Assembly (NCBI GenBank): GCA_019400425.1
Contig: JAFREE010000135.1
Span: 1 to 64,000 of the forward strand
Direction of reading: 5' to 3'
DNA: 64,000 bases
Source of the DNA: Hymenochaete sp. R1
Taxonomy: Eukaryota; Basidiomycota; Agaricomycetes; Hymenochaetales; Hymenochaetaceae
Position numbers and translations under genes: made by a program. The notes below the pieces were generated by a model. It did not search any database, was not told the DNA's origin, and saw only the letters and a list, made by a program, of their open reading frames with translations. The first letter of the stretch is position 1. Every line of letters starts with the position of its first letter. Of the stretch, positions 33,338 through 43,986 are shown piece by piece.

Positions 33338-34624
33338 TGTTTCTCATCAACAATCAACGATCAACTCTGCGAGCTTTGGCTCAAAGCCAAAGCCAAATCC
33401 AAAGAGGTCGCGAAATAAGCTTGTCGAAATACCGACACCGACACCGACCCGTCCGCGTCGCGTTAAGGCAATCACGAAAGCTGGAACCATTCACTGTTCA
33501 CTGCAGGTACTACTAGTAGTACTAGAGGTGCAACGCCTTGGTTCGCTCATTCTCGACATTCTCTGGTTCTCGGCCCCCTTCAGACTCCGTCCCATTCCGT
33601 CCGTTCCGTTCGAATTTGAATCCGAAGCTTTTCAGGTTCGGGCTTATGTTCATGTTCATGAAGCTCAGACGCCGGAAGGAGACGAAAAACGAACAAAGGG
33701 AGTCTGAAGCCTGGAGTCAAAGCAAACTCAACTCCTCAAATCCCTTAGGTCTGGCTCTTCTCGACTACAAGTATTTCGCTGTGCTGTGCTGTGCTCCCGG
33801 AGCTCGTCTTCTCGGGTTCTGATTTGCTCGTTTCGACGGGATCGGGGAACCGTTGGGCTGGTTAATCTGGTTACGAGCTTGGAGGACCTGGAGGTCCCAG
33901 GGTGCAATTGTATGAGGAATTATGAGAAATTTAGAAAAGGATGGGATAGGATAGGATCGAAAATCCCGTCAGGAAGGGTTCGATCGAGACGGAGAACTTG
34001 AAACTGGTATTGACATGGTCAAGCCCAGGGAACTTGAATACCAGGAATACTCCCCACCACATTCTCTAAAGACCATCGACTTGACATTTTTTGCGGGAGA
34101 AAAAGTACGAAAAGACTCTTGCGTACGGTTCTTTTTATTGTAGTCAAATTCTTATCTTGGTCTACTGGTAGCCCTTGATGACAGGACCATAAACCATGCC
34201 AGTGATCTGTGACCGAGAGGGAAAATAGTTGGTTGGCTTTACTAGTACTGTGATGTGCTGAATTGGAGCTTTCGACTCGGAGATTTACTATCATTATTAG
34301 TTTTTTTTTTCTAATTTGTTTATTGCCCTGCAAGTTTCGAATGGTCGGGAAAGTGCGTTGTTGTAGTAGTTGTATGAGTACGAGTACGAGAACGCCGCGA
34401 CGCGACGGCCCGGGGTTGGATGCTTGCATCGCTCACTCACACATCGATATCGACCCCGACCCCGATCCTCAAGTGTTTTCCCCCCCGTAAAGCGAGTCTC
34501 ATCGCCCCTTGTTCCCTTTGCCAGTGTTCCGCCGGCTTTTTGCTTACACGTTAACCGCGCCTTCATCTTCACCCCGAGATCTATGGAAAGAAGAAGGAGG
34601 ACTTGAAGGGGGAGATAAAGACGG

Positions 34625-34655
34625 CATGACGCATGACGCATGATGCATGACGCAC
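34625..34655. repeat. Tandem TGACGCA units
   Basis: The sequence repeats GCATGACGCATGACGCATGA with slight variation. Each unit contains TGACGCA, close to the ATF/CREB and AP-1-like core, so it may be a cluster of bZIP sites or simple slippage. Confidence 0.5.
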
Positions 34656-37201
34656 GACATATCGATTCGTTCATTCCGTTCCGCCGAGCACCCAAATGAC
34701 TAGAGGACCTAAGACCAAAGAGCCCGTGCACAAGCTCTAGACGTAGAAATGGATGCATGAGAAGTTGTGAGCGACGTGCGACATCGAGCGATAGACAAGC
34801 AAGAGGAAGAGGGGCGGTGCCAGTGGATCGGTACAGTACCAGTCACGGTCGGTATGGCTTTACTAGCTACTTCCTGCTTCAAGTCCCGACCTCGCATCTC
34901 GCATCACTGAAGTACTACTCTTACGAGAAGAAAAGGTCCTGGAGGAGTCAAGCTTTAAAAGAGGCCGCGACGAGCGGCCAAAATCTCTCGTTCGTTTTTT
35001 GTTTTCATTCGTCAATGGATTCGGGTTCGAGAACGAGAACAATTTTCCCGAATGTACGACTTGAGTACTCACCGCTAGCACTGGCACTGGACGTGGAACC
35101 GGCAGAACTTCCCTTATACATGCATCATTTTCACCCTCGCCCTCGACTTTCTGATGCCAGTGGTTGAGTTGGTTGAGCGGTAGGTTCCGGCCTGAGGGTG
35201 GAGAGACTCGCTTGTTTGCTTAGAGAACGGCTTGGAGATACAAGCAACTAGTACTGACTCAGCTTCCCCAGCCCTCATAAGCTCCTTATTTGAGCTACTT
35301 AAGCCCTCGAAGTGAGTTGTCTTAAGTTTCTTTTTCAGTTCTTTTCATGATCAAGTTTCGGGAAAAAGGCGGGATGATGTTGTGACAAACGGAAACGGCG
35401 GTTTACCTTTTCTTCTTCTTTAGCTCAAGCTTATCCCCGTTGCCTTGAAACCTGAACTCCTTCTGGGATTTCAGCGACTTAAACTCACCATGCACCAGCC
35501 GAAGTACTCGTATTTCCACTTTCTTCACTTCCAACTTGGGTACAAATGCAAGTACGTCATCGTTTATGTTTCGGTACCGTAACGGCACTGGCACTGGCAG
35601 GTCCCGGAAACCGGAACCATGCGCTCGACCCAGCTGGGCTGGCTTCCTTAACTTAACTGTCACCACCGATTAATGGCTTCAACTCGTTCTTGATGATTGC
35701 GATTGATCGGGTCCTTCGCTAGTCGCTGGCTGGGCTTCTTTGAGTTACGGCAACAACCCCCTCGGAGAGGTACGAGGGTGCAACTTGAAGAAGAGTAGGG
35801 CAAAGACTTACGGAAGAGAAGAAGTTTCATGGTTGCGGAAGGGGGGTGGGGATGTATTACCGGGATGTGGTTCTTTACTATGACTATGAAACTGAGTCCC
35901 GAAGCTACGGTTCACGATGTCGTTACTGATGGTAATGGAGGGTCGAGATTATACTTTGGTGCATCGGCGGCGAAGAAAAGGCAACGCAGCTCTTTCCAAC
36001 CCCCCACCCCTCCCCCCCCCCCCCCAAGCCCCCCTCTTTCTCTTTCCCCCCCTTTTTTTTTGCTTAACGATGGTGGCGGAGAAGGAGAACAGAAAAGAAG
36101 CTGGTCGAATTGAATAAAAAGACTAGTCTGGGTCCAGAGCGTCAGGAATGAATCTAGTTCCGTAGAATACAATGGTACTGTCTGACTTGGAACAATGGTC
36201 AATCGCAAACGAGAATACGGACTTTACTTACTTACAATACTCGGCGTTCAGCGGGGGGAGCCCAGACTTGGGCTACGGTTCGGATTTAACCCAGTTGACG
36301 AAAGAAACCGGGCGACTCCGAGTTCGATCCATCGATGCCATTGTAGATGCTAGCTATGGCTTGATCAACGTTCGCAAAAAGCAAATAACGTTCGGCGTAA
36401 ACCTTATCCGTTTCTTTATGTCTACGGCTAAACCCGATAGGGGGGACAAGGGTGGAAAGAGGTAAGCTAAAGGGGGTGTGGATATAGATGTTTGTTTGAA
36501 AAGAGTGGAATGGGGAACTGAGGAATGCGGAAATGGAATTGTGGCGTACCTGAGCGCTAAAGAGGTACTAGCTCTGGCAGAATGATTGGAATGCGGATAA
36601 TGCAGTCGGGTTTTGCGATGTATTGGATATGGTACGGTACGTTGAAAGGACAAGGAAGGGGTAACACAATACAGAATATGGAATAGATACTCAGAAGCTA
36701 GCAGTAGTGCTATGCATATGCTCCTCGTTAGATAGACAAAAAGATACTCCCCCTCCTTCCCCCCAAAAAAACACTATGAATCGTAAGACGGTGTCCAAAA
36801 TCCCGAACGAGCGCAAGCATGCGCCACAAACATAAGTAAACTGCGTCGAACCCCGTCACCGTTCGACGTTCGAGCCGTCGGACTTTAGGCCTTATTCCTA
36901 TCATTGTACCATATCTCACCCAATTTCCCCCCTCTTCCGCATACTTCTTTCTTTATTCTTCCATCCAAGGCTTCCCATGCCGTCACCCATCCCGGCGAGT
37001 TTTCTGTCTGGTCACGTCAAGGAGATTTTCGCTCTTGCCAATAACACGTGTCCAGAAGCACCCCGCGGAGAAGGCGAGAATGAAGAAGAAAAAGACGGGG
37101 TCTGACTTAGTGAAGGAAAGGGAAAAGGGTAAATTTGAAGAAGGGGGGAGGAAGGGGGAGACAGAACTCCACGCTATCACGGACGGACGGAAGATAGAAA
37201 A

Positions 37202-40200
37202 TCAATTGAGGAAGTCGAAGACGACTCGGCCGCATTCCTCATTCTCGTGGACGAGAATCCCACGGACTTCAGCGCTATCAAGCTCAAGCCCGAGTTCGAA
37301 ATCTGCAGTGTGAACGGCCGAGTGTCCGAATGCCGAGTGGAAACAAAGGGAGGCGCGACCAGAACAGTACACATGGTTGCACGGGTGTCGATTTCCAATA
37401 CGACGTGTAAATCGTAAATCGATAAATTTTATCGAAGTGCAGAACGGTGAGGAAAGATAGAGATAAAGAAAAAAGCAACGAATTTGTCAGAATGGGATCC
37501 CACGGCGTTGGTTAATCAGAAAGAGAAAAAGGAAGAAGGAAAGGGGGAAAATACGCACCTGTGTAGAAGCCTCCTCGTCCCGTAGCAGCCTGGTGCTGGA
37601 AAGACGGCAGGTTACCTAGGTCGACGGTCCATTTGCATAACTCCATCGTTTCGCCCTAGATGGAAACAAATAGGTAAGCATTGACCAATTCACGCAGGGG
37701 CAGCACACGGAGATAAGAGGCGCTTCTAGCATAACTGTGCTACTACGGGAATCAGGCACGTGAATACGCCGTCACTCACCTCATCAGTGTAACGCATTAT
37801 TTTGTCCGAATCCGATGTATAGAGGATGGCTACGAAAAGACGATCTGAGGGAAGTAAATATAGAAACAAACCGGTTAGAACGGCGAGTCCCACGCGAAAT
37901 GTGGGAAATAGTGAAGTGGATGTGATCTCACCTTGCGCATTTTCCGAGAATTTGCTAGGTTTGGAGCAGAGTGTAAGTACTTGTTTTGGATTCTAGAAGG
38001 CGTGGATGACTCCATAAAAGGTACATACCAAAACTTCGTCTGCACACGTTGTCTGTAAATCCATTTGAAAGTCAGCCGAAACAAAGAACGCAGCTACCCG
38101 TGGAGTGATCTCGGACACACCCTTTACGAAGAATGGCACCTTTGGTTACGAGGTACTGAAGCCTATCCAACACCAGGCGAATGGTAAGAAAAAGAAAAGC
38201 ATCCGTTAGTAATTCTACCACGTTCAATGATTCCAATTCAACGGGGAACTCAGACTGCAGGGCCACGAAGCATGCGAACCCGGAATGCTAATAAAGAAGT
38301 TAAAGAAGCAACGGAGACGCCCACACGAACCTGTTCTCGCAGATATTGACCCCGGCGTTATTCACTTTGATGTACGCCGGCCGCTTCATCCAGTCTTCCT
38401 GGTCGGCCGGGAGTTTCACCTATTCAAACGCGCATGGCATTGAAGGAAGAGAAGCGTCAGAGTAAGTTTATAGGTTCCGGTATAATTACATGTTAGGAAC
38501 TCTCGCGGACGCGCATTGTATGGAGCCCAAGACGCGTAGTCGAGAGAAAGCTGAACGCGCAAAAGCAAAGGGCGTGTGTATGGGAAATGTGGGAAAATGT
38601 GGTGAGAAAGACTTGCCTTCATGATGTAGGATCGTGGCGCAATGACGCTTGAGACAAGTGGTCGGCGTGCGAGACCGTACTGTGCAGCTCCGCGGCAGGT
38701 CGCGGTGTCTGCGTCGGATGGTCGGGCAATGACCTTGATCCGATTCCCGAATTGCGACTGTCGGTCACATCATAAAGATAAATATAAAGTTCATGAGCAA
38801 AATCAGTAAAGTTACAAATGCACATGAACGATGATGAGCAGGTCAACGGGTGAAACTTACGTGTACACGGTTGAACAGATACTCACTCCCGGAGAAACCT
38901 CCCACGAGAAGTAAGGCATCTATGCGCTGCTCTACGCGCCGCAGTTGTTCTTCCAGCAACTTCAAAACCTAAAGGAACAGAGAAAGAAAAAGAGCGAAAA
39001 TATGAGCTCATAGTTCGAGGGCTGCAGAGCACAATACTTCGCGAAAAGAAACAGAGCCCGAACCTCTTCGACTACCGGATCGAAAACCTCTCGACGGAGG
39101 AGATTGCCGGGAATGGCGAGTTCGCCGTTAATGAGGCCGACGGAGGGGTCGTCGGGGTCATCGACATTGAAACACGTGAAGTAAAACATGTTATCTAAAG
39201 AGGTTTGCAAACCCGAGGTTCAGCCACAAATTCACGACATATGACATATGGAGGAGCGTCAATAAGAGCCGGACTCGGACTTACTGTCGTCTTCCTCGCC
39301 CCTGTATGCCATTTTCTCGGTATCACTGAAGGCGTGCATGAAGTATGCCAGTGACGCTGGATCCAGGTGAGCGGGATGATCTGCCAATAGAGTCCGCACG
39401 AGCTCGCGGAACCGAAGGTCGAGGAACAAAGAACCGCTGTTTGCACCCGAGCGAGCACAGACCTCAGCAATCTCCAAATTCGTGAGTTCTCCAATGATTT
39501 TGTAAACTGCCAAGTCCTTGATTGAAGTTTAAGCAGCTGATTTTATCGAGATAACGTTAGACGCGCGTACCACTGTGCCTCCACCCGCGTCGCAGATCAT
39601 GAAGTTTTGACTCGGCTTCAGTTTGTGGAGATTTGTCAAATGTGCGCAATGTACAGCTGCGGCTTCCGGTTCACTGTTGAAGTTGAAACGTCAGGACGGA
39701 AACAATTTATCACGAGGAAAAGGGCGGACGTTATGATGTGCAAACGAGTCTCCCAGTCTCTGTCCGTTGCGGAGAATTGTTGGACTAAACCAGCAGACAC
39801 CGCTGCTTCTCGCATAAGCTCGCAGCCTTTGGCATCCCAAGCCGCGGGTACCGTTAGCCATACATCCGCCGAATCTGTACAAAGGTCAATTGCAGTCGAT
39901 TTGGATGGGATTAGGGATACAAACCCAGGTCCGCGACGGCGCCAATAGTTCGAGTGATTTCTTCCTTTGCGTACTCCCACATGCACGATAGGAAATCAAC
40001 AATGAGATCAATTGCCCTTTTCCCTGGCTGATAATGACCAAGAATATCAATTTTTTCCCTTACGGGAACATGGTATGGTACGCACAGGTAAACTCGGAAG
40101 GCGAGGATCTACGTGTCCTTCCCGAAGAGCCCGAGGTTCTAAGAAGAGTTTGAACCTGAGATGGATTTGATGTAAGGAAATAAACTTGAAAGAGAAAAAT

Positions 40201-41061
40201 GATATAAACCTACCATTCACAGCGAACAGTGCCTTCCATAGGGTTCGCATTCCGTGCTTCCAGACCCCAGGCAAGAACCCGTCCGTTTTCATCATATAGT
40301 AAACACGTTGGTATTTTTCGGAATGTCTCGAACGAGCCAGGCCATCTCAGAATTTGTTGGACTTGTCCATGTTCAATGCGAGATGATCCATATGCCTACA
40401 GAAATGGTAAGTGAAAACTCAATGTAACGCCCATGGTCAATGAGACGTACCACGCCCGAAAAGGTCGTACCTAAAAAACTATGAGAAAAGCCCAGAACTT
40501 ATGCGTTGTGCAAGACTTACCAAAGTCAATCGATATAGACATTTTACCCTCGTCAATCGGAGGTGCATTTCTCAGCCCTGAGTCTACCTTCTGAGTGTTC
40601 ATTACCACAGACGCCGGAGTTTGACTACCATATCCATATGGTGCAGGCGAGTGCCCGCCAAACGCGGAACTCGGTGCTGTTCCGGCAGTACCGACCAAAG
40701 TTGGACTTGAGAACTGGGAATGCGCGATTGGAGGTGGAGGTGAAGGCGACATGTTTGGTTGGTAGGGGTTGTACGCCCCGGGAGGCAACATAGGAGGAGG
40801 TGAGCCGGACATCCTCTGCTGGGGTTGGCTTTGGTCGAACCATGGCTGATGCTGTTGTTGTTGTTGATGCTGCATTACAGAGTTCCGGTCAAATGAATGC
40901 GTCGGAGGCGGAGGTGAAAGAGAAGGTGGTATGAACTGCTGCTTTTCTGCCATACTAGCACCTGGATGGGGAGTTGGCTGCTGGCTGATCGAGCCATTTG
41001 GCAGGCCAACTTCGACCTGGTTGGAATCATTTTTGTCTCTCGATTCACCGCAGCAGCCCAT
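37202..41061 (-). CDS. Hsp70-like ATPase domain protein (HSPA12-like)
   Basis: Eighteen minus-strand exons encode 738 residues: 41061-40521, 40470-40451, 40395-40214, 40155-40086, 40027-39925, 39874-39730, 39673-39571, 39516-39285, 39194-39064, 38968-38861, 38757-38617, 38419-38331, 38162-38121, 38052-38029, 37954-37932, 37844-37780, 37655-37559, 37302-37202. Actin/Hsp70 ATPase motifs are in order: SISIDFGTTFSGVAYGS (phosphate 1), VWLTVPAAWD, EPEAAAVH, MICDAGGGTVDLAVYK (phosphate 2) and DALLLVGGFSGSEYLF (adenosine). The C-terminal part (KLPADQEDWMKRPAYIK, LQYLVTKGAILRKGQR) matches the fungal HSPA12-like group rather than a canonical peptide-binding domain. About 180 residues of Pro/Gln-rich disorder precede the ATPase. 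The N-terminus MGCC suggests myristoylation plus palmitoylation. The intron after residue 592 has a GC donor. Confidence 0.85.
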
Positions 41062-41972
41062 TGCGAAACGGTTCTTGGTCGTCGAAGGTCGTAAGTCGTG
41101 GTCAATGTCAAAGAGATGGAGGAAGAAAGCGCGCTAGGATGTGGATAGGGCGCCCATCATCGGAGAGGCACTGCCCTCGAGATCATCACCAACAGCTTCT
41201 GCCGTCTGTTGCCCGCACGCCGCCAGTGAGAGTAAGCCATTAATATTATTCGCTAAACGCACATACATGTACATCGCATCGACTTCTAAATATCCGGATG
41301 AATGCTCTTTCTGAGTCTGTTATTTATCTTAACTGTTAGGTTTAACGACTATAGCATCATTTTTTGTAGAAAGTCATGAATATTTTTTTGCGTGTGAGTG
41401 AAAGAGTGAAAAGCAGGTCGCGGGGAAGGCCATGAGGACCGTGAGAATTTAGCGCGTGCCTCGGCATGCTCTTCTCATTCCAGACCACCAGATCGACTTG
41501 AATTCAATTTTGTCAGTACTAGTTCCGACCTCCATCATCAGCAGCATCAGCATCTCTTCTTGACCAAAGGGGCATGTTAGCTTTCGCTGGGATGTTCTCC
41601 TGCTCGAGGTAGTCGTAGGCCTAGTGGATGATAAACACATCAGCTATAGCAGGGAGCAAACCAGTGCGTTTGTGGTGCAAATGGTCGCTCACATTCACAG
41701 CTTTTGATCATTGACGCTTGCCACCTTTAGCTTACGATTCTTTGGTATATACGACAGAAGTGGTAAGTTTGGTTTTCTGAACTTTCAAAGCTTTGCTGTA
41801 TGCTGATTATTCTGGTAGATACTCTCCCCACGCCGCCCGAGGGACCAATTTTTACTCTTTGCTGTATTTTGGTTATAGTACATCTTATTTTGTGAGCATC
41901 GGCCAGCGTTCTCCAAAATCAGGTGCTCGGGTGCTCAGATATTCCAGTGATCAAATTTGACTTACCCGCAAG
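41062..41972. other. Divergent intergenic region with an isolated exon-like frame
   Basis: This separates the Hsp70-like gene from dihydrofolate synthetase. The only exon-like signal is at 41519-41620 on the minus strand; the rest shows no gene. Confidence 0.4.
41519..41620 (-). other. Possible terminal exon of an unrecognised small gene
   Basis: After a good acceptor (CATCCACTAG) the minus strand reads AYDYLEQENIPAKANMPLW then an Asp/Ala-rich end and a stop. The composition looks like real protein, but no upstream exon joins cleanly in phase: the obvious donor near 41690 leads into a stop in the required frame. It may be a remnant or chance. Confidence 0.25.
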
Positions 41973-43484
41973 ATGCCTGCGACGATAGACCTTGCTCTAC
42001 ACCGCATTGAAGAGCTTATCTATCAATTCGATCCATACACCCGACCAACTATTCACATAGCTGGTACAAATGGGAAAGGTAGCGTATCAGCGCTCTTAAC
42101 CAGCATATTCCGCCAAGCTGGTCTGACTGTCGGACGCTTCAACAGCCCACACCTCATAACGCCCAACGATAGCATAACTATCGATTCAGAGCCCGTCTCA
42201 AACGAACGGTACTCTTCCGTCCATTTAGAAGTCTCACGTAGGAGTCAGGACTCAGGGATCAACGCGACCTCATTCGAAGTGCTGACGACGACTGCGCTTG
42301 TGGTGTTCGAGCGCGCGGATGTAGATGTCGTCATTTGTGAAGTAGGCCTCGGTGGGCGGCTGGACGCAACGAACGTTATTCCGGACGATTGCATCGTCGC
42401 TTCGATTATTACTCCAATTTCACTCGACCATATGGGCATACTTGGCTCGACGATTGCTGCTATAGCTCGAGAGAAGGTGGGTATTATTAGAAGGCGCGGA
42501 CCTGTTGTCGTTGCTGAGCAGAGCTACGAAGACGCTACGATTGTCATCGAGGAAGTTGCGAGTGCCATAGGTGCGAGATTACTTAGAGCACCAGTTGCAC
42601 AGCTCAGAGATTGGGATGAGGAAATCGACGGTCCACGGCCTCGACCTTTTTCTTTGGACCCTTTCCTACCAGCTTCTCCGCGTCCTGTACGAGTTACACT
42701 CGACACATTAGGAGGCACAGTTCTCCGATTTCTTTTTCCGTTGCATGGAGATCACCAGCTTACGAACCTTGGGACAGCTATCGGCGTCGTGCAGAGCATA
42801 CTCACAGAACCGGATCCATCGCGAAGGACGAAAGTCCACGAAAAACTATCTGAAGTATCCGAATCTGATCTTCGCCATGCAGTGAACTCCTGTAGCTGGC
42901 CAGGCCGGCTTTCCTTTCATGAGTTCATCCTCCCTCCGAAGTCCGGGTACGATGCTCAACCCAGGAAAATCCCTATCCTCGTTGATGGAGCACACAACGA
43001 AGACGCCTCCCGCTTCTTGCAGTCTTACGTCGCGAACCTCCTGAACACGTTGTCGTTATCGAGTAACGCGAAACACATCACCATCACGTTCATCATCGGC
43101 CTCTCCCACTCCCCACCAAAGAAGCCCGACGACGTCCTTCTCCCTCTTCTCAGCCTATCCCATTCCGTCACAAACATTGAACTCAGAGTCCGGTGTGCGT
43201 TCGTTGAGTTTTCCCCGCCCGAAGGTATGCCGTGGGTGAAACCCGTGTTACCGACTGTTATGAGAGATATCGCCAGTTCGGCTGACGTCGAAACAATGGA
43301 GATAGGGGAAGAGAAAGGGTCGGACGCGGTGTCTGACCTTGGGAATGCGATTGCTTGGGCGGATAGAAAGGCGAGCAGTGACGAAAGGGATGGGCATCTG
43401 ATTGTCATTGCAGGGAGCCTTTACCTTGTGGCAGACTTTTACCGACTACAGAGAACAAAAAACGAAGGTGCAGCGGTGCTGTGA
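41973..43484 (+). CDS. FOL3: Dihydrofolate synthetase (Mur ligase family)
   Basis: A single exon of 503 residues. The enzyme joins dihydropteroate to glutamate with ATP, forming dihydrofolate. The ATP-binding P-loop HIAGTNGKGSV is at residues 28-38, then FNSPHLITPNDSITID, FEVLTTTAL, VVICEVGLGGRLDATNV, IITPISLDHMGILG and AREKVGIIRR, all typical of folylpolyglutamate/dihydrofolate synthetases. WPGRLSFHEF and ILVDGAHNEDASRF belong to the C-terminal domain. The length and lack of a mitochondrial presequence fit FOL3-type dihydrofolate synthetase better than the longer polyglutamate synthase MET7. It has no introns, unlike most neighbours. The start at MPATIDLALHRIEEL matches the family beginning. 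Confidence 0.9.
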   Translation: MPATIDLALHRIEELIYQFDPYTRPTIHIAGTNGKGSVSALLTSIFRQAGLTVGRFNSPHLITPNDSITIDSEPVSNERYSSVHLEVSRRSQDSGINATSFEVLTTTALVVFERADVDVVICEVGLGGRLDATNVIPDDCIVASIITPISLDHMGILGSTIAAIAREKVGIIRRRGPVVVAEQSYEDATIVIEEVASAIGARLLRAPVAQLRDWDEEIDGPRPRPFSLDPFLPASPRPVRVTLDTLGGTVLRFLFPLHGDHQLTNLGTAIGVVQSILTEPDPSRRTKVHEKLSEVSESDLRHAVNSCSWPGRLSFHEFILPPKSGYDAQPRKIPILVDGAHNEDASRFLQSYVANLLNTLSLSSNAKHITITFIIGLSHSPPKKPDDVLLPLLSLSHSVTNIELRVRCAFVEFSPPEGMPWVKPVLPTVMRDIASSADVETMEIGEEKGSDAVSDLGNAIAWADRKASSDERDGHLIVIAGSLYLVADFYRLQRTKNEGAAVL

Positions 43485-43986
43485 AGATGCCTCTTTTTCT
43501 GTCTCATAAATTTCCCGAGTGAAGAACGCACTTGATAGTCCTTTGGAATAGCTTTCTTCGATAGTGCTATTGACCTTCAACAGGCCATCTTGTATTAAAG
43601 ATTTATCTGAATTGCAATTAATACAATGTGATATGCACACAAGCTCTCACGACGCTTGAGAAAATTTCACTTGTACTGTAAGTCGTTCAATGGATTAAAA
43701 CAGGCTGCCGAATAGGCTTATGGTATTCGATTGCTCCTAGAAGAGCACCGAAGTACTAGTACACGAAAGGATCGGTTTTTAGGAATGCGGCGACGTCTGC
43801 GGGGATATGCAAAGACAAGACGCAGATGATGACCCTACGGAATGCGGCAAAGGCCGGAGCTCTCCCCAAGAAGCTAAGCGCGTCAACGACCGCTCGTACG
43901 ACCGCAACGGCGAGCACTTGCTCTTGTAATCTTTCTATCTACTGACCCCCCACTTTCCCTGCACCGTCTTTCGTTTTCACTTCAAC
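43485..43986. other. Intergenic, no gene seen
   Basis: It holds the 3' flank of dihydrofolate synthetase and the promoter of the carrier gene. The last 60 bases are pyrimidine-rich. Confidence 0.5.

Larger units (their letters stand above)
31849..37201. other. Long pyrimidine-rich gene-poor region
   Basis: About 5.3 kb without a convincing gene. Frames of up to 246 residues exist but are made of low-complexity Ser/Pro/Arg or Phe/Leu runs and show no family similarity. It contains many simple repeats: (CCGA)n near 32518, (CCGT)n then (TCGT)n near 33077-33110, (TTCC)n near 33313, poly-C and poly-T near 36010-36060, and tandem GCATGAC units near 34625. A TATA-like GATAAAAGGG at about 32935 is followed by CT-rich sequence, which could start a non-coding or long-leader transcript. 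Confidence 0.5.

Noticed and set aside
32967..33707. 246-residue plus-strand frame
   Set aside because: It is composed of Ser/Pro/Leu runs translated from microsatellites and CT-rich sequence, with overlapping frames of similar length. No family similarity.
34297..34758. 153-residue minus-strand frame
   Set aside because: Composition is random-like, covers a repeat tract, and no start context or similarity supports it.
38450..38550. Possible extra exon reading LSLDYASWAPYN inside the Hsp70-like gene
   Set aside because: It lacks a donor in compatible phase, and direct joining of the flanking exons reproduces the family sequence.
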